Origin: Ceratopteris richardii
Lineage: Eukaryota > Streptophyta > Polypodiopsida > Polypodiales > Pteridaceae
Direction of reading: 5' to 3'
NCBI GenBank assembly: GCA_020310875.1
Contig: CM035435.1
Coordinates: forward strand, 68,093,955-68,157,954
Length of the DNA stretch: 64,000 bases
Below, in pieces: positions 34,198 to 44,564 of this stretch. The number at the start of each line of letters is the position of its first letter. Position 1 is the stretch's first letter. A program made the translations under genes and the position numbers. The notes under the pieces are model-generated. The model was not told the origin of the DNA. It saw only the letters and a list, made by a program, of their open reading frames with translations, and made no database searches.

Positions 34198-34711
34198 CTC
34201 TTCTGCTGAGACCTAGAGAACATCTTAGGATCTTGAGCTCTACACAATTGGTTAAGTCCATGAAAACTTCTTTGATGGCACAAGAGACCCATACGACCAG
34301 GTAGCAATCTTTGATCTTGAACAATTAGGTGAAATGAGATTAAGAGTAGCTGCAGGGATATACATAGCCAAGAAAAGACAAAAGGCATACTTTGATGCCC
34401 ATGTGAAGGATAAGGGCTTGAAAGCGGGAGATTTAGTCTTAGTATACACATTGAAGCATGATGCACCAAAGTTGGAGAAGTGTGCCTATGGACCCATGAT
34501 TATTAAAAGAATATCAATAGGTGGAGCTGTTCAATTAGCCACTCTAGGAGGTGACATCCTACCTAGTTACATCAGTGGATGCATAATCAAATTATATCAA
34601 GAACTCCTCACAAAGGAAATGCTAAATCGACTCAACATTGCAAAGAAATGTAAGGAAGAGGACAAACAAGTTCAAGAAGAAGCACAGGTAGAAGTCCTAG
34701 AACGCATTTGA
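34198..34711 (+). pseudogene. Copy B gag scrap followed by integrase tail
   Basis: The first 130 nt recall the start of the gag capsid domain of Y2 (FDGTRDPYD compared with YDGSGEPYDHIAEFKQ). From about 34334 an integrase carboxy-terminal segment follows: KRQKAYFDAHVKDKGLKAGD, LVLVYTLKHDA, then GGDILPSYISGC. The same tail appears in Y1 near 6310-6520. The element lacks most of pol. Broken copy. Confidence 0.7.
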
Positions 34712-34714
34712 CAA

Positions 34715-35119
34715 ATGAAATTGAGGAGACAAGGTAGAGATCAACTTAGGTCAGATGCTCATGATGCCCCAAGATATAACATGGCCATGTGCCAAGCAAC
34801 ACATGCAATTTCACCTCAAATCATTGACTGGTGTCCTTTTGTGGCCCTAGAGGTAGTACAAGAAAAGAGTGCATGGATTGTAAGAACCTTGATTGACTCA
34901 GGTGCAGCCACTAGTGCAGTTAGACTTTCTTACTATCAAGAATTGCAATTAATTTTCATTCCTATAGAAGCATATCTCATAGGATTGGGAGGTGTGGAGA
35001 CCCCTTGCATGGGTGATGTGGAGCTTCCCATCTACCTTCAAGACGTTCCAATGATAGTCAAAGTGCTAGTGTGTCAAGATGAGGATCTCACCGAACCTCT
35101 TGTCTTGGGTCAAGACTAG
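34715..35119 (+). pseudogene. Copy B second retropepsin-like frame (134 aa), downstream of integrase
   Basis: AWIVRTLIDSGAATSAVRLS has the aspartic-protease active-site pattern DSGA. About 45 residues later GLGGVETPCMGDVELPI fits the second strand pair, and the frame ends EPLVLGQD, like the hydrophobic-hydrophobic-Gly end of retropepsins. A comparable segment follows integrase in Y1 (6700-7185). The true gag-pol protease of this lineage is seen in Y2 at about 63740. Function is unknown; a duplicated protease or a protease-derived accessory protein is possible. Confidence 0.6.
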
Positions 35120-36192
35120 ATCTATGAGAATGTAGTCAACCTAAAACTAAGAAGTGGACTTCTTCATGTCTAGGTAAATCAGAACCACATCACAATTGAG
35201 TTAGAAAATCAAGCACTCAAGGAACAAGGAAAGGCACCCACACGGCCTAGTCCTTCAATGGGCACACATGAAGATAATGATGCTCATCTTGTCCAAAGTT
35301 CTATGGTGCAGAACAAGGCCACTCATGAAGGAGTCATAGAAGCACAAATGGAACTCCCTTCTTTTCCAAAGAAAGCTCAAGAAAAACAAGTAAGACAACC
35401 TAAGAAGCAGATGAAACAGACAACCAAGTCATAGGCTCGATGATCAGTGCAAAATAGCGTACCTCATGGAGTGAAGCAGATCTGGATATGCAAGGGTGAA
35501 TAACCCTGTTCTTAGGAGACATAACCCCAAAGATGCACCAAAAGAACTAGTCAATCAAAGAATACAATCAAGGAGTATTCTAAGAATCAACCAATCCGGA
35601 CCATTTCTATTTGGGTCCCAAAGTAGTCGATAAAGGTTGTTCCCAATGCATGACAAATCTAGGTACCTAAGGCTTGCTTACAAGCTCAAGTAGCTACACA
35701 TAGACTCCTAAGCTTGAATCACCACCCACAAACACTCACATCACAAACTTCATGGTGAACATCGACAATCAACACCTCAAATCACACCTAGGATCATCTA
35801 GGAATGGGTACCCAAAAAGTCCTAAATCCAAGAAGACCTATTCTCAAAACATTTAAAAGTCATCACTACCAAAAGTTATAATCCCATGCTGAAAGTTTGG
35901 AGAATTAAACCCTGTAACAAACCCCCTGACCTAATTGTCTAACTTAATTCACACTAGAGTAGATACCTTTTGAGTATAGTGCACAACCAAAGTAAGCATC
36001 TAGGAAATCATTAACCTCCTAACCAATGCTCACAAACACAAAAAGGCCTCACTCACTAACTCAGTAGCCACTATGGTTATCATGTTGGTATTGAAAAGGG
36101 GACACAGTCTCATCCTTTGTTTGATGCAATGCTAATATGATCTCCTCTTCTAGCAGATTCAAAAAATAATAAACAACAACACCATCACACTC
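35120..36192 (+). other. Spacer between the second protease-like frame and the frame 1 match
   Basis: About 1.07 kb without recognisable coding sequence. Near its end an acceptor-like sequence (CTAAT at 36132, then CTCCTCTTCTAGCAG ending at 36156) stands 36 nt before the ATG at 36193. The spacer could be the end of an intron for a spliced downstream transcript. Confidence 0.4.
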
Positions 36193-36980
36193 ATGGCAGA
36201 CACAACAGGCACTAGTTCACGAGCAGGGACAAATCAGCTAGCTATTGACATGGAGAGTTTTCCTATTAAAGTGCCATCAATCAAGTTATTGATAGAATTA
36301 TGCCACCTACATCAAACACCCATCCAACATCCACTAAATGGATTCACAAAAAGGTTTAGTGGAAAATCTTGTTGGTTCAATGGGATGTCAGGGCGTTAGG
36401 AGATGCGACATACATATGGGAGTCAAAGTGCAAGTTTGGCAACATGTGGGGATGATTTCAATTTTTTTCAAGAGAGTTTGAGACTCTCCAAAACACCCCC
36501 AAACTCCAAACAATTTGGTAACGTCAGGGTTGGCAGACCACTTCAGGGCCCCCTTACCCAAACCATATTTCAAACGATTCTTCTATCTTGTATCCACATT
36601 GCAAGCAAGTGGTGTCAGGGACTAACCAGGAACCTTTGTCATTCCTTCTTTGTTGCACAATAACGAATTGAAGAAGTTCGAAATCACTTTATAATTAGTG
36701 AGAGATGTGCTCAACATGCACGGTAGGCATGTCCCTTTAGAGAAAGAAACTTTGGTACCTAACAACATGAAGGATAGGAAGCTTTTGAAGCTAAAGGATA
36801 TGCCAGCATTGACTCTTAAATGGCCATCCCACTTCGCCTATGCGTGCAACATTTTTCTTTTTTAGGTCAAGACTGCTTCACATAGCCACAAAAAAGAATA
36901 TGGTTCAGTCTCTATCTAGTTGAGATAAGTTTGTTGACCATCAAGCTTCTCATGTGGATCATTGAACAATTGCATGAAGC
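36193..36980 (+). pseudogene. Copy B frame 1 match
   Basis: It starts MADTTGTSSRAG and follows frame 1 of copy A through several blocks, among them a Trp/Phe-rich stretch, RPLQGPL, the counterpart of NMQGMHIPTEKET and KKIWFSLYL. Many breaks. Length and order match copy A, confirming that the module is a fixed part of family X. Confidence 0.65.
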
Positions 36981-37062
36981 TAACAAGAGGTGGTCTAGGA
37001 ACCTAGTTATAAATGGGTGTTGTGCCATTACTTGTATTATATATATGTGTTTATCATAGGAT

Positions 37063-38470
37063 GTGCCCATCAAGCATGCTTTAATTTGGTCCCAATTACA
37101 ACTTTTTAAAGGTCATGGAGCTTCTGCCCACCAATATATGAGAGGCATGATCCCATGTGTCCAGCCAAGAGAAGTTGTCACGACCCTGGAAATCTCACCA
37201 AGAGGAGAAGGCATGGTGCCCCCCTTTACTATTAGAATCTCTTGATCTGATTCTGAGAGAACTTCACAAGCTACTCCCTCTGCTTAGCCCACTCAATGTT
37301 TGGACTTTGAGTTCTTTTCCGACACAAAAGGTCCAAGCACCTCAACATAAAGGATGGAAAGATCAAGAGAAAGCCATCACGTATACTGGGAAGATGACCA
37401 ACTGAGGACTCTCTCTCAACAACTAAAACAACTTGAGGATGAAGAAGAGGAAGAATCTATTGGAGCCCCAACCTATACTACACAACTAGATAGATTATAC
37501 CAAACCATGGAGAGAGTCTGAAAACGATAGTTGCTTTCTAAACAGAGTAGCAGAGTGCTCATGGCCCAACTCTTGGAAGAGGCCATGTATACTCTTAACT
37601 CACTAGATCTCTGCAACTGCTCTCAGAGACCTGCGATGTAGTGGAAGCCATAAGATACACAGTGCAGAGGCCTCATGCCAAATATGGTCCATGCAAGTTA
37701 CAAACACAACCAAGACCAAGAAAAAGCCTCTAGATTCCCATCACTACCATGGAGACCACTACTATAACACCCAAAATAGTAGAGACGACTACCACTATAG
37801 TTTCCACAACCCAGGGCAAGACGATTTCCCAAGCAACCAACACTGCCATCCTAAGTTCACCAATACAACCATTGGGAACTCTTGGCCTTGAAACGATCGT
37901 CATCCAGGAAGAGACAACCAAACCACTTCTTCCGACACCCCCATCATCACCCCCTCAAACAGAGATTGTGAATATTATACATACTACGATCCCATAGAGC
38001 ACACCTTCACCTTCCATAGCCCAACTTCCATTTCATCCTTGTTTTCTTCCTTCGATAACCCATTGTATCATACTATCTTTCGTCGACCCTCCCTTGGGAC
38101 ATCCCATTTCCACCACCTCAGTGATAGGCCACCCAATTTCTAGATCTACTTCTCTAGGTTTTCCTATCACGCAACCTTATTTCATGGTGGTCCCACCTCC
38201 AACCTCTCACATTCTAATCTCCATCCTAGCTGTTCTCCAACCCTTTCATTCTTATTTGTCTAACCTCTACCAACCCTTTGCTCGATCTTTTCCACCATTT
38301 TTGCCATCAACAACCACCTCACAATTATTCATGACCACAACACGCACATCACTTACCATTCCTATGTACATGGTAGACACTACACCCACTTCCATGATTG
38401 ATAGCATGGAATATCACCAACCATAGCACCTCCCCCTCCCCCCATAATTCCACCGTCTCCCATCCCCCTT
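37063..38470 (+). pseudogene. Copy B frame 2 match
   Basis: It starts MPIKHALIWSQ, contains RLYQTMERV near 37490 and ends in a long Pro/Thr/Ser-rich stretch (37740-38460), the same layout as frame 2 of copy A. Matches to frames 3 and 4 and a 3' LTR are not seen; an inverted RNase H scrap begins at about 38500. Many breaks. Confidence 0.6.
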
Positions 38471-38499
38471 CCACCCACTTAGGTAATACTTCCATGTTG

Positions 38500-39060
38500 A
38501 ACAAGTATCATGAAGTTCATCTGATAGTCCTTACAATTATTCTCTTGAAGTTAGTCTAGAAAGGTGATCTGCATTAAGATGAGACTTGCTTTCCTGACAA
38601 TTATTTCAAAATTGTATTCCATTAGTAGGAGAAACCATCTTACTAATTGGCTTGTGTTGCAAGGTTTGTTCATTAGGCAGAGTAGAGCCTTGATTTATAA
38701 AAAAACTTAAACTTATTTGCAAGCAAATAATATCTAAACTTTTTGACTGCATATACCATGCATAATTCTTCTCTTTCTATAGTGGTGTAGTTGCTCTCTA
38801 TTGAATTCAGCTGCCTACTTGCATAAGCAATTGGAATATTGATGTTTCCTTCACCAATGGGTTGTGCCATCACACACCCAATACATAATTCAAAGCATCC
38901 ACATGAACATGAAATGGCTTACTCCAATCAAGTGTTGTTGAAATTGGTGTTGAACATAATCATCGTTTGAGCTCATTGAAAGAGTTATCTTTATCATTTA
39001 CAGGAGATCTTTTTGTTGTATAGTTAGGACTTTGCATACTATACAGACACTTCATTTGAT
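38500..39060 (-). pseudogene. Gypsy RNase H scrap, minus strand
   Basis: IPIAYASRQLNSIESNYTTI and ELCMVYAVKKFRYYLLANKF are close to the Y1 RNase H (4733-5182), so this is probably a family X or Y fragment in inverted orientation. Broken. Confidence 0.7.
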
Positions 39061-39119
39061 GTATATTTTCATGCTAGAAATGTAAATATGGATAGGACGT
39101 TTTTATTACTCTTTCTTGC

Positions 39120-39890
39120 AAGAATTTACCTAGAGGGCTACCACCTAAGAGAGGGGACATTGACCATGCAATTGAGGTAGTTACTAACACTAAACCTATT
39201 TCTAAGCCACCCTATAGGCTTAGTGTTTCTTAGCATGAGGAGGTTGAGAGGCAATTGCAGGGCTTCATTAGACCTAGTAACTCACCTTGGGCATCACCAA
39301 TGCTCTTGGTTAAGAAGAAGGATGGCTCTATGAAATTATGAATAGACTATAGAGCACTAAACAAGGTAACTATCAAAAATAGGTTTCCAATTCCTAGATT
39401 GGAAGACCTATTTGATCAGTTACATCAAGCTAGGTATTTTACCAAGCTTGACCTTAGATCAAGGTATCATTAGATTAGGATTAGGATAGAGGATGTCCCT
39501 AAAATTGCATTCAAGATTAGATATGGGTATTATGAGTTCTTGGTGATGCCTTTTGGTCTTACCAATGCTCCTGCCACTTTCATGAAGCCATGAATAATGT
39601 ATTATGGCCTTATCTAGGGCAATTTCTAGTAGACTTCCTAGATGATATTAGATCTATAGTAGATCAAAACAAGAGCACTTGGAACACTTGACAAAAGTAT
39701 TCCAAGTGTTGAGGAAAAATTCACTCTTTGCTAAGGAGTCAAAGTGTGAATTTTTCAAAACGAAAGCTAGATACCTTGGGCATATAGTCTCCCGAAATGG
39801 AATCCAGATGGATCCTGAAAAAGTAAGGGCTGTCATGGAATGGGCACATCTGAGGAACTTAGAAGAGCTGTAGATCTTCCTCGATTTATC
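39120..39890 (+). pseudogene. Chromovirus-like reverse transcriptase remnant
   Basis: [51 protein letters not shown] and the FLDD catalytic pattern (FLVDFLDDI) are in order, then CEFFKTKARYLGHIVSRNGI of the thumb. Broken copy. Confidence 0.85.
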
Positions 39891-40540
39891 TAGATTCTAT
39901 CAAAGATTCATTAAAAATCATGCCAAAATTGTTGTTCCGATGACAAAACAGCTTAAAGGGAAATGGAAAGCCTTTCATTGGGGAGACGAATAGAAGCAAA
40001 CTATGGAGAAATTGAAAGTAGCAATTACTACAGCTCCACTTTTGCATATAGAAGATCCCAATAAACCTTGTGTGGTTGAGACTGACATGAGTGATTTTTC
40101 TATAGGCGTGGTTTTAGTTCAGGATGGTCGACAAGTAGCTTTTGAGAGTTAGAAACTAGAACTTGCTCAGAAGAATTACTCCATCTATGAGAAGGAGGTG
40201 TGTGCAATTTTCCAGGCTTTGAAGAAGTGGCATCATTACTTATATGGTGCCAAATTCATGATAGTGTTTGATCAAGAGAGCCTTAAGTGACTCTCCAATC
40301 AAATAGATCTTAGAGGTCATAAGGCTCGATGGGTAGGGACCCTTCAAGAGTTTTATTATGAGCTTAGGTATAGGAAGGGAAAGTTTAATGTAGTGGTTGA
40401 TTCACTTAGCTGCATATCTATGCTCAACGGACTAAGTTTTACTCAGATCAAAGTAAGCTACTTGAGTCCATTAAGGGCATATGTAGGCTTGATCCTACAT
40501 ACTTTGAGATTGGGGAAGCCATAGAGAAAGGGGATCGTGA
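39891..40540 (+). pseudogene. Chromovirus-like RNase H remnant
   Basis: FYQRFIKNHAKIVVPMT, ETDMSDFSIGVVLVQDGRQV, NYSIYEKEVCAIFQALKKWH and HYLYGAKFMIVFDQESL, with a DSLS-like end, are standard Gypsy RNase H motifs. Broken copy. Confidence 0.8.
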
Positions 40541-40547
40541 TACATGG

Positions 40548-41546
40548 TGTTGAGCCCATAAAAGTCATGTTGGTCAAAGTCAACTATAGTCAAAGTCAAA
40601 AGGTCAAAGTCAATTGGTCAAAGTCAACAAGGTCAAGGTCAAAGTAAATAGGTGCAAAGTCAAAGTGCTAAAGTGCAGGTGTCAAAGTGCACAGGTAGTG
40701 CACAATTAATGGTCCACAAAGGGTAAATTGGAGAAAGTGGGTTGCAGGTTGCAGAGGTATTTTCTCTAATTTCCCTAAGGTTCAAAGTGTGTTTTAAAGT
40801 GTTTTGAAAGGTTCAGGTGAACCCCCTCTTATGTGCAAAAGTGAAGACTTAAAAGGAAAATGTGAAGGTATGTGAAGCGGCAGCGTACGCACAGGTGAAA
40901 GTATGGCCCCCCATTAAAAATTTGATTTTAGTCTAAAGTCACTACAGGACAAAACAGTGAGTCATTGGCTGCCACTTGTGAAGACAATCTTGGGACATCA
41001 AAGTGAGCACCAAGATACCATTGCAGTTAGGAGTGTACGTGATCGACACACTCAAATCAAGGCAAGGACCATTCTTGGACCAATCTTAGAGTAAGCAAGA
41101 GAGGCATAGTCTAAGTGAAGCAAGAGAGAGAAGTGCAAGAATCACCAGTGTGCGATGCAGAGACGTGGAGTTGCAGGAGTGCATAGAGAGTGACTAAGGG
41201 ATTGTGCAGAGAGTGCTAAGCTAGTCCCCCAAGGATCTCAAGGTCTCTTTGCAGTGTGCGCGTGCCGACAGAAGGTATTCATTCCTCCCCCTTAGTGGAA
41301 GCTTGGTGCAAGGTGTGCACAAGGATAAGCTTGAAGCAGGTGGAGGTCTGGTGCAGAGGAGGCCGGCGGCAAGAAGACTTTGGGATATTGGGTATTTTGT
41401 AATTGAGCACTGTGTGTGATTGTGCACAGAAGTATTGGCTTGTATTCTGCTTCAAACATTGTAATTGTCTTACTGTAACCAATTTTGGTCTTTTCATTTT
41501 CTCTTACAAACCCTCAAACTCCTTATTGTCTAAGAATCCCCCAGCA
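40548..41546 (+). repeat. Element Z 5' LTR
   Basis: 999 bp, TGTTGAGCCC to CCCCCAGCA, with a cluster of GGTCAAAGTCAA words near the start. A primer-site-like TTGGCACGCACTGTGGGAC follows at about 41550, resembling the TGGCGCCCAC(C/T)GTGGGG type used by Tat-like elements. Confidence 0.9.
40569..40680 (+). promoter_or_regulatory. Cluster of W-box-like words in the Z LTR
   Basis: GGTCAA occurs five times and AGTCAA about six times within about 110 bp; on the opposite strand these read TTGACC and TTGACT, the W-box core bound by plant WRKY factors. The second LTR repeats the cluster at about 45830-45941. Binding is inferred from the motif only. Confidence 0.55.
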
Positions 41547-41686
41547 AAATTTGGCACGCACTGTGGGACCTCCAAGGAGATTTGAGCTTAGGAGAAACCA
41601 AGTGCAAAGTATAGCGGAGGTCACGTGTCTACAGTGCTACTTCATCAAACAAAAGGTAAATATTCTTATCAAGTGTCTCATATTAA

Positions 41687-42049
41687 GTGGGCTATGAGCT
41701 GCTCATGACCGCAACCCGGTCCCAAACATTGAGGGTCACCTGCAAGCAGACAAGAAGGAAGGTTGTTAGAAGGTCCTCAAGTCCACTCTCTTCAACCTCA
41801 TCAGTAAAGAGCATGGCGGGTCAGGTAGACTTGGAAACTTTACTCTCTAGATTAAATATAAAGTTTCCTTCTTTCAAAGGCCTAGCTCAGGAGGATCCGG
41901 ATGAACACATTAGAAGGTTTTTGGCACTATGTAAGACTAGAGGCTTAATGGGTAGGGAGGATGCCTTTTTGATTCTCTTGCCTGCCACATTAGAGGGTTT
42001 AGCAAATAAGTGGTTCAGCCAGTTTGCTGAAAATCATTTTACCACTTAG
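41687..42049 (+). CDS. Element Z gag, capsid start (120 aa frame)
   Basis: It contains FPSFKGLAQEDPDEHIRRFL and FLILLPATLEGLANKWFSQF, the retrotransposon gag capsid pattern found in Tat-like and other plant Gypsy elements. A probable start is the Met before AGQVDLETLLSRLN. The neighbouring frame at 42053 carries the rest of gag. Part of a largely intact element with one or two breaks. Confidence 0.8.
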   Translation: MGYELLMTATRSQTLRVTCKQTRRKVVRRSSSPLSSTSSVKSMAGQVDLETLLSRLNIKFPSFKGLAQEDPDEHIRRFLALCKTRGLMGREDAFLILLPATLEGLANKWFSQFAENHFTT

Positions 42050-42052
42050 GAT

Positions 42053-43426
42053 GTGATGAAAGATGCATTTAAGAATCAGTTCCAGCATGGCAACACTGCG
42101 GAGATTATCATAGAAGAACTAGAAAATTTGAGATTGGGTCCAAGAGAAAAGTTCCCAGAGTTTGTGACTAGGGCCAAAGCACTAATGGCTAAATTGCCAG
42201 ATCCAGCACACGATTTTTTTGTTAAGAAGTGGTTAGATAAGCCCCTACCAGTGGCCACCCAATGCAAAATAAAGGAATTAGTGTTACCTACAGCCTCCAT
42301 GGAGGAGTTCATCAACACAGCCACACGCTTGGAGCAGATAAGGTACCAGTATGGAGCAACTTCTTCCCAACCAACATATGGTACAGAAATGGAGGATCCA
42401 GTGATCCAGCTAAGGAAGGAGTTGGAGGGCTTAAAAAGGAATAAGCCCTACAAAGAGGAGGAGACTGATGTTGCTCAGTTGAGAAGGGAGATTGAAGCAC
42501 TAAATCTCCAAAAGGAGGAGGAGGCCCAAGCAGAGGAATTGGCTCAGCTGCGACAGGAGCTGCAGGAACTCAAAGGCAGTGGCATCAAGAGTGGACTTTG
42601 GTGTTCCATGTGCAGCAAGCAAGGTCACATACTAAGTGAATGTCCTCTGTTAAATTTGACTTGCCAATTATGCAGGAAAGTTGGTCATAAAGCCCATGAA
42701 TGCCAATCAAGGGGAATGCCTGCAACAACATACTGGACACAAGGAGGACCCCTACCACCAGCAAATGTGATGGCAGCTGCACCCAATCAAGGTAACACTT
42801 ATAACCCTAGACAGAGGGATAATTTTGGAAATGGGCCTAGAAGGCCAATTATTTGTTTCAGATATGGAGACTGTGGGCACTATCAAAAAAGATGCACTCT
42901 CCTAGAAAATGCCCCTCCTTGCAGAAACTGCCCAGAGGCCAGAGACCACTATACAAATTGTTGTCCTAAGAATCAAGCCTCTTCATCCGGGCCCCATATT
43001 CAAATGATTTCTGTACACAAAGAAGAAGTGTTAGATCAGGTCAATGTGCCATCTCCATCTACTAGGGTGATGCATTTAGAAGAAATTGAATCTTTTACAG
43101 TGCAGACAAGAAGCAAGGGGAAGGCTCAAGTGGAAATAGGTCAAGAATCAATGATTAATGGATTAAACAGAGACAAAGGTGTGTCTGAAGACAAAGCCAC
43201 CACAAGTGCATATACAAGGCAAAAAGAAAATTTCATAGGTACCAGTGATGCCATTGAATACACATTCAACAGGGCTCATGAGGAGTTTGATAAGTCGAAT
43301 GCAGCCCATGCTCTTAAGGAATCAGAAGCTTCCAGACTGCTCAAGTCCATGAAAAAGGAGGTTAGTATTTTTTTATTTAATAAAGATGGATGGGAAGTTC
43401 AGGTCAGGACTCTTGCAGATAATTGA
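42053..43426 (+). CDS. Element Z gag, capsid end and nucleocapsid (457 aa frame)
   Basis: Residues 1-110 hold the end of the capsid domain (LENLRLGPREKFPEFVTRAK). Residues about 115-180 are a charged coiled-coil-like stretch (QLRREIEALNLQKEEEA). Zinc knuckles follow: CSMCSKQGHILSEC (about 184-197), CQLCRKVGHKAHEC (about 204-217), then CFRYGDCGHYQKRC and CRNCPEARDHYTNC (about 268-304). Gag packages the element RNA. The multiple knuckles and the coiled coil make it longer than typical gag of small elements. Confidence 0.85.
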   Translation: MMKDAFKNQFQHGNTAEIIIEELENLRLGPREKFPEFVTRAKALMAKLPDPAHDFFVKKWLDKPLPVATQCKIKELVLPTASMEEFINTATRLEQIRYQYGATSSQPTYGTEMEDPVIQLRKELEGLKRNKPYKEEETDVAQLRREIEALNLQKEEEAQAEELAQLRQELQELKGSGIKSGLWCSMCSKQGHILSECPLLNLTCQLCRKVGHKAHECQSRGMPATTYWTQGGPLPPANVMAAAPNQGNTYNPRQRDNFGNGPRRPIICFRYGDCGHYQKRCTLLENAPPCRNCPEARDHYTNCCPKNQASSSGPHIQMISVHKEEVLDQVNVPSPSTRVMHLEEIESFTVQTRSKGKAQVEIGQESMINGLNRDKGVSEDKATTSAYTRQKENFIGTSDAIEYTFNRAHEEFDKSNAAHALKESEASRLLKSMKKEVSIFLFNKDGWEVQVRTLADN

Positions 43427-44564
43427 TGAAATGTCCACAACAAGTTTAGTGGCAAAGGCTGCTGTTATGCATAAAGATAAATGTTTAGGGGAAGCACCCC
43501 TCACAGATTACAAGAGCCCTCCGCTAACAGTCTCTATTAAAGGTCATGAGTTTCAAGGAGTTATTGTGGATGGTGGTTCTGGCATTAACTTGATACCTGA
43601 ATATACCATGAAAAAGATTGGACTATACCCTTCACGACCTGCCAACTTCACTGTAACAATGGCAGACCAAAGCATAGTAAGGCCTATGGGTGTGGTCCCT
43701 GGAGTTCCAGTCAAAATACAAGGTACCATCTTTAACTTGGACTTTGTTGTTTTAAGGTTGCCACAGGTAGAAGGAAGTTTCCCCCTGTTAATTGGAAGAC
43801 CTTGGTTAAGGCATGCCAATGTGTTGCATGACTGGGGCAAGGACACAATGTGGGTAAAGCAGGAGGGAAAAGAGTTGCAGCAGATAATTTTAGAAGAAGG
43901 ACCAGACAATCAGAGAAATACTAGTATGATGCAGACAATTGGTATTTGTATGGAAGAAGAAGTGGTGGACAACCCAGAAGCAGATCTATTTGAAGGAGCA
44001 GATTTATATGAAGATGAAAACATGTTGGCTTGGCTCCATGCAGAAGACCCATCTTCCTGCTATGGAATTTTCCCAAACTCAAGTAGAGAAGAAGCATATG
44101 AAGAAAAAGAGGAAATCACTCAGGTTGAAATAGTCTCAGTCAAAGGCCATGGAAAAGAGAAGAAAAGCAAAGTCCTTAAGTGCAGCCGTGATGAAGATGC
44201 TTCAAATCATATGTCAACGGCCACTGTTTTATGGATACTGGTATGGATATCATCTATTGTGTCAATTTTTATGATAGTAAGTGCAAGGCTTTACAATGAT
44301 GTGGATGGAATACCTGCAAGTCTTTGGAAACAAAAGATGCAGTATGGAGGAGATAATATTGTACTCAAGGATTTAAGGTGGGTCTATCAAAGCGTCAGCA
44401 TGCCCAAAAAGAAGATAAAACAAATGAAGTGCAACAAAATTGAAGGTTATGGAGGAGTTTTTCGGGGTCAACATATAAAGATCATGGCTAAAGGCCTATC
44501 ATCAAGCCACATGAAGAATTATGGATCACCTGGAACCTGCAAAATTTATCCAGGTTGTACATAG
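43386..44564 (+). CDS. Element Z retropepsin-like frame with a hydrophobic segment (392 aa)
   Basis: Residues about 45-155 form a retropepsin-like domain: GVIVDGGSGINLIPEYTM at the active-site position, then FPLLIGRPWLRHANV as the hydrophobic-Gly end. Downstream are an acidic stretch, a Lys-rich stretch and a hydrophobic run (TVLWILVWISSIVSIFMIVS, about 278-297) that could span a membrane. The frame overlaps the gag frame by 41 nt. In Gypsy elements the next domain would be RT; here the frame ends with no RT motif. Confidence 0.75.
   Translation: MDGKFRSGLLQIIDEMSTTSLVAKAAVMHKDKCLGEAPLTDYKSPPLTVSIKGHEFQGVIVDGGSGINLIPEYTMKKIGLYPSRPANFTVTMADQSIVRPMGVVPGVPVKIQGTIFNLDFVVLRLPQVEGSFPLLIGRPWLRHANVLHDWGKDTMWVKQEGKELQQIILEEGPDNQRNTSMMQTIGICMEEEVVDNPEADLFEGADLYEDENMLAWLHAEDPSSCYGIFPNSSREEAYEEKEEITQVEIVSVKGHGKEKKSKVLKCSRDEDASNHMSTATVLWILVWISSIVSIFMIVSARLYNDVDGIPASLWKQKMQYGGDNIVLKDLRWVYQSVSMPKKKIKQMKCNKIEGYGGVFRGQHIKIMAKGLSSSHMKNYGSPGTCKIYPGCT

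Larger units (their letters stand above)
19207..38470 (+). mobile_element. Gypsy family X copy B, carrying two nested Copia elements
   Basis: The parts in order are: 5' LTR (from about 19207), decayed primer site, long leader with motif array, gag, integrase tail, second retropepsin-like segment, spacer, and frames matching 1 and 2 of copy A. Copia 1 splits the leader and Copia 2 splits gag, each flanked by a 5-bp target duplication, so the flanking pieces belong to one element. Most of pol and the 3' end are missing. More than twenty breaks; clearly old. This copy shows that the unrecognised four-frame module belongs to a Gypsy element. Confidence 0.75.
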
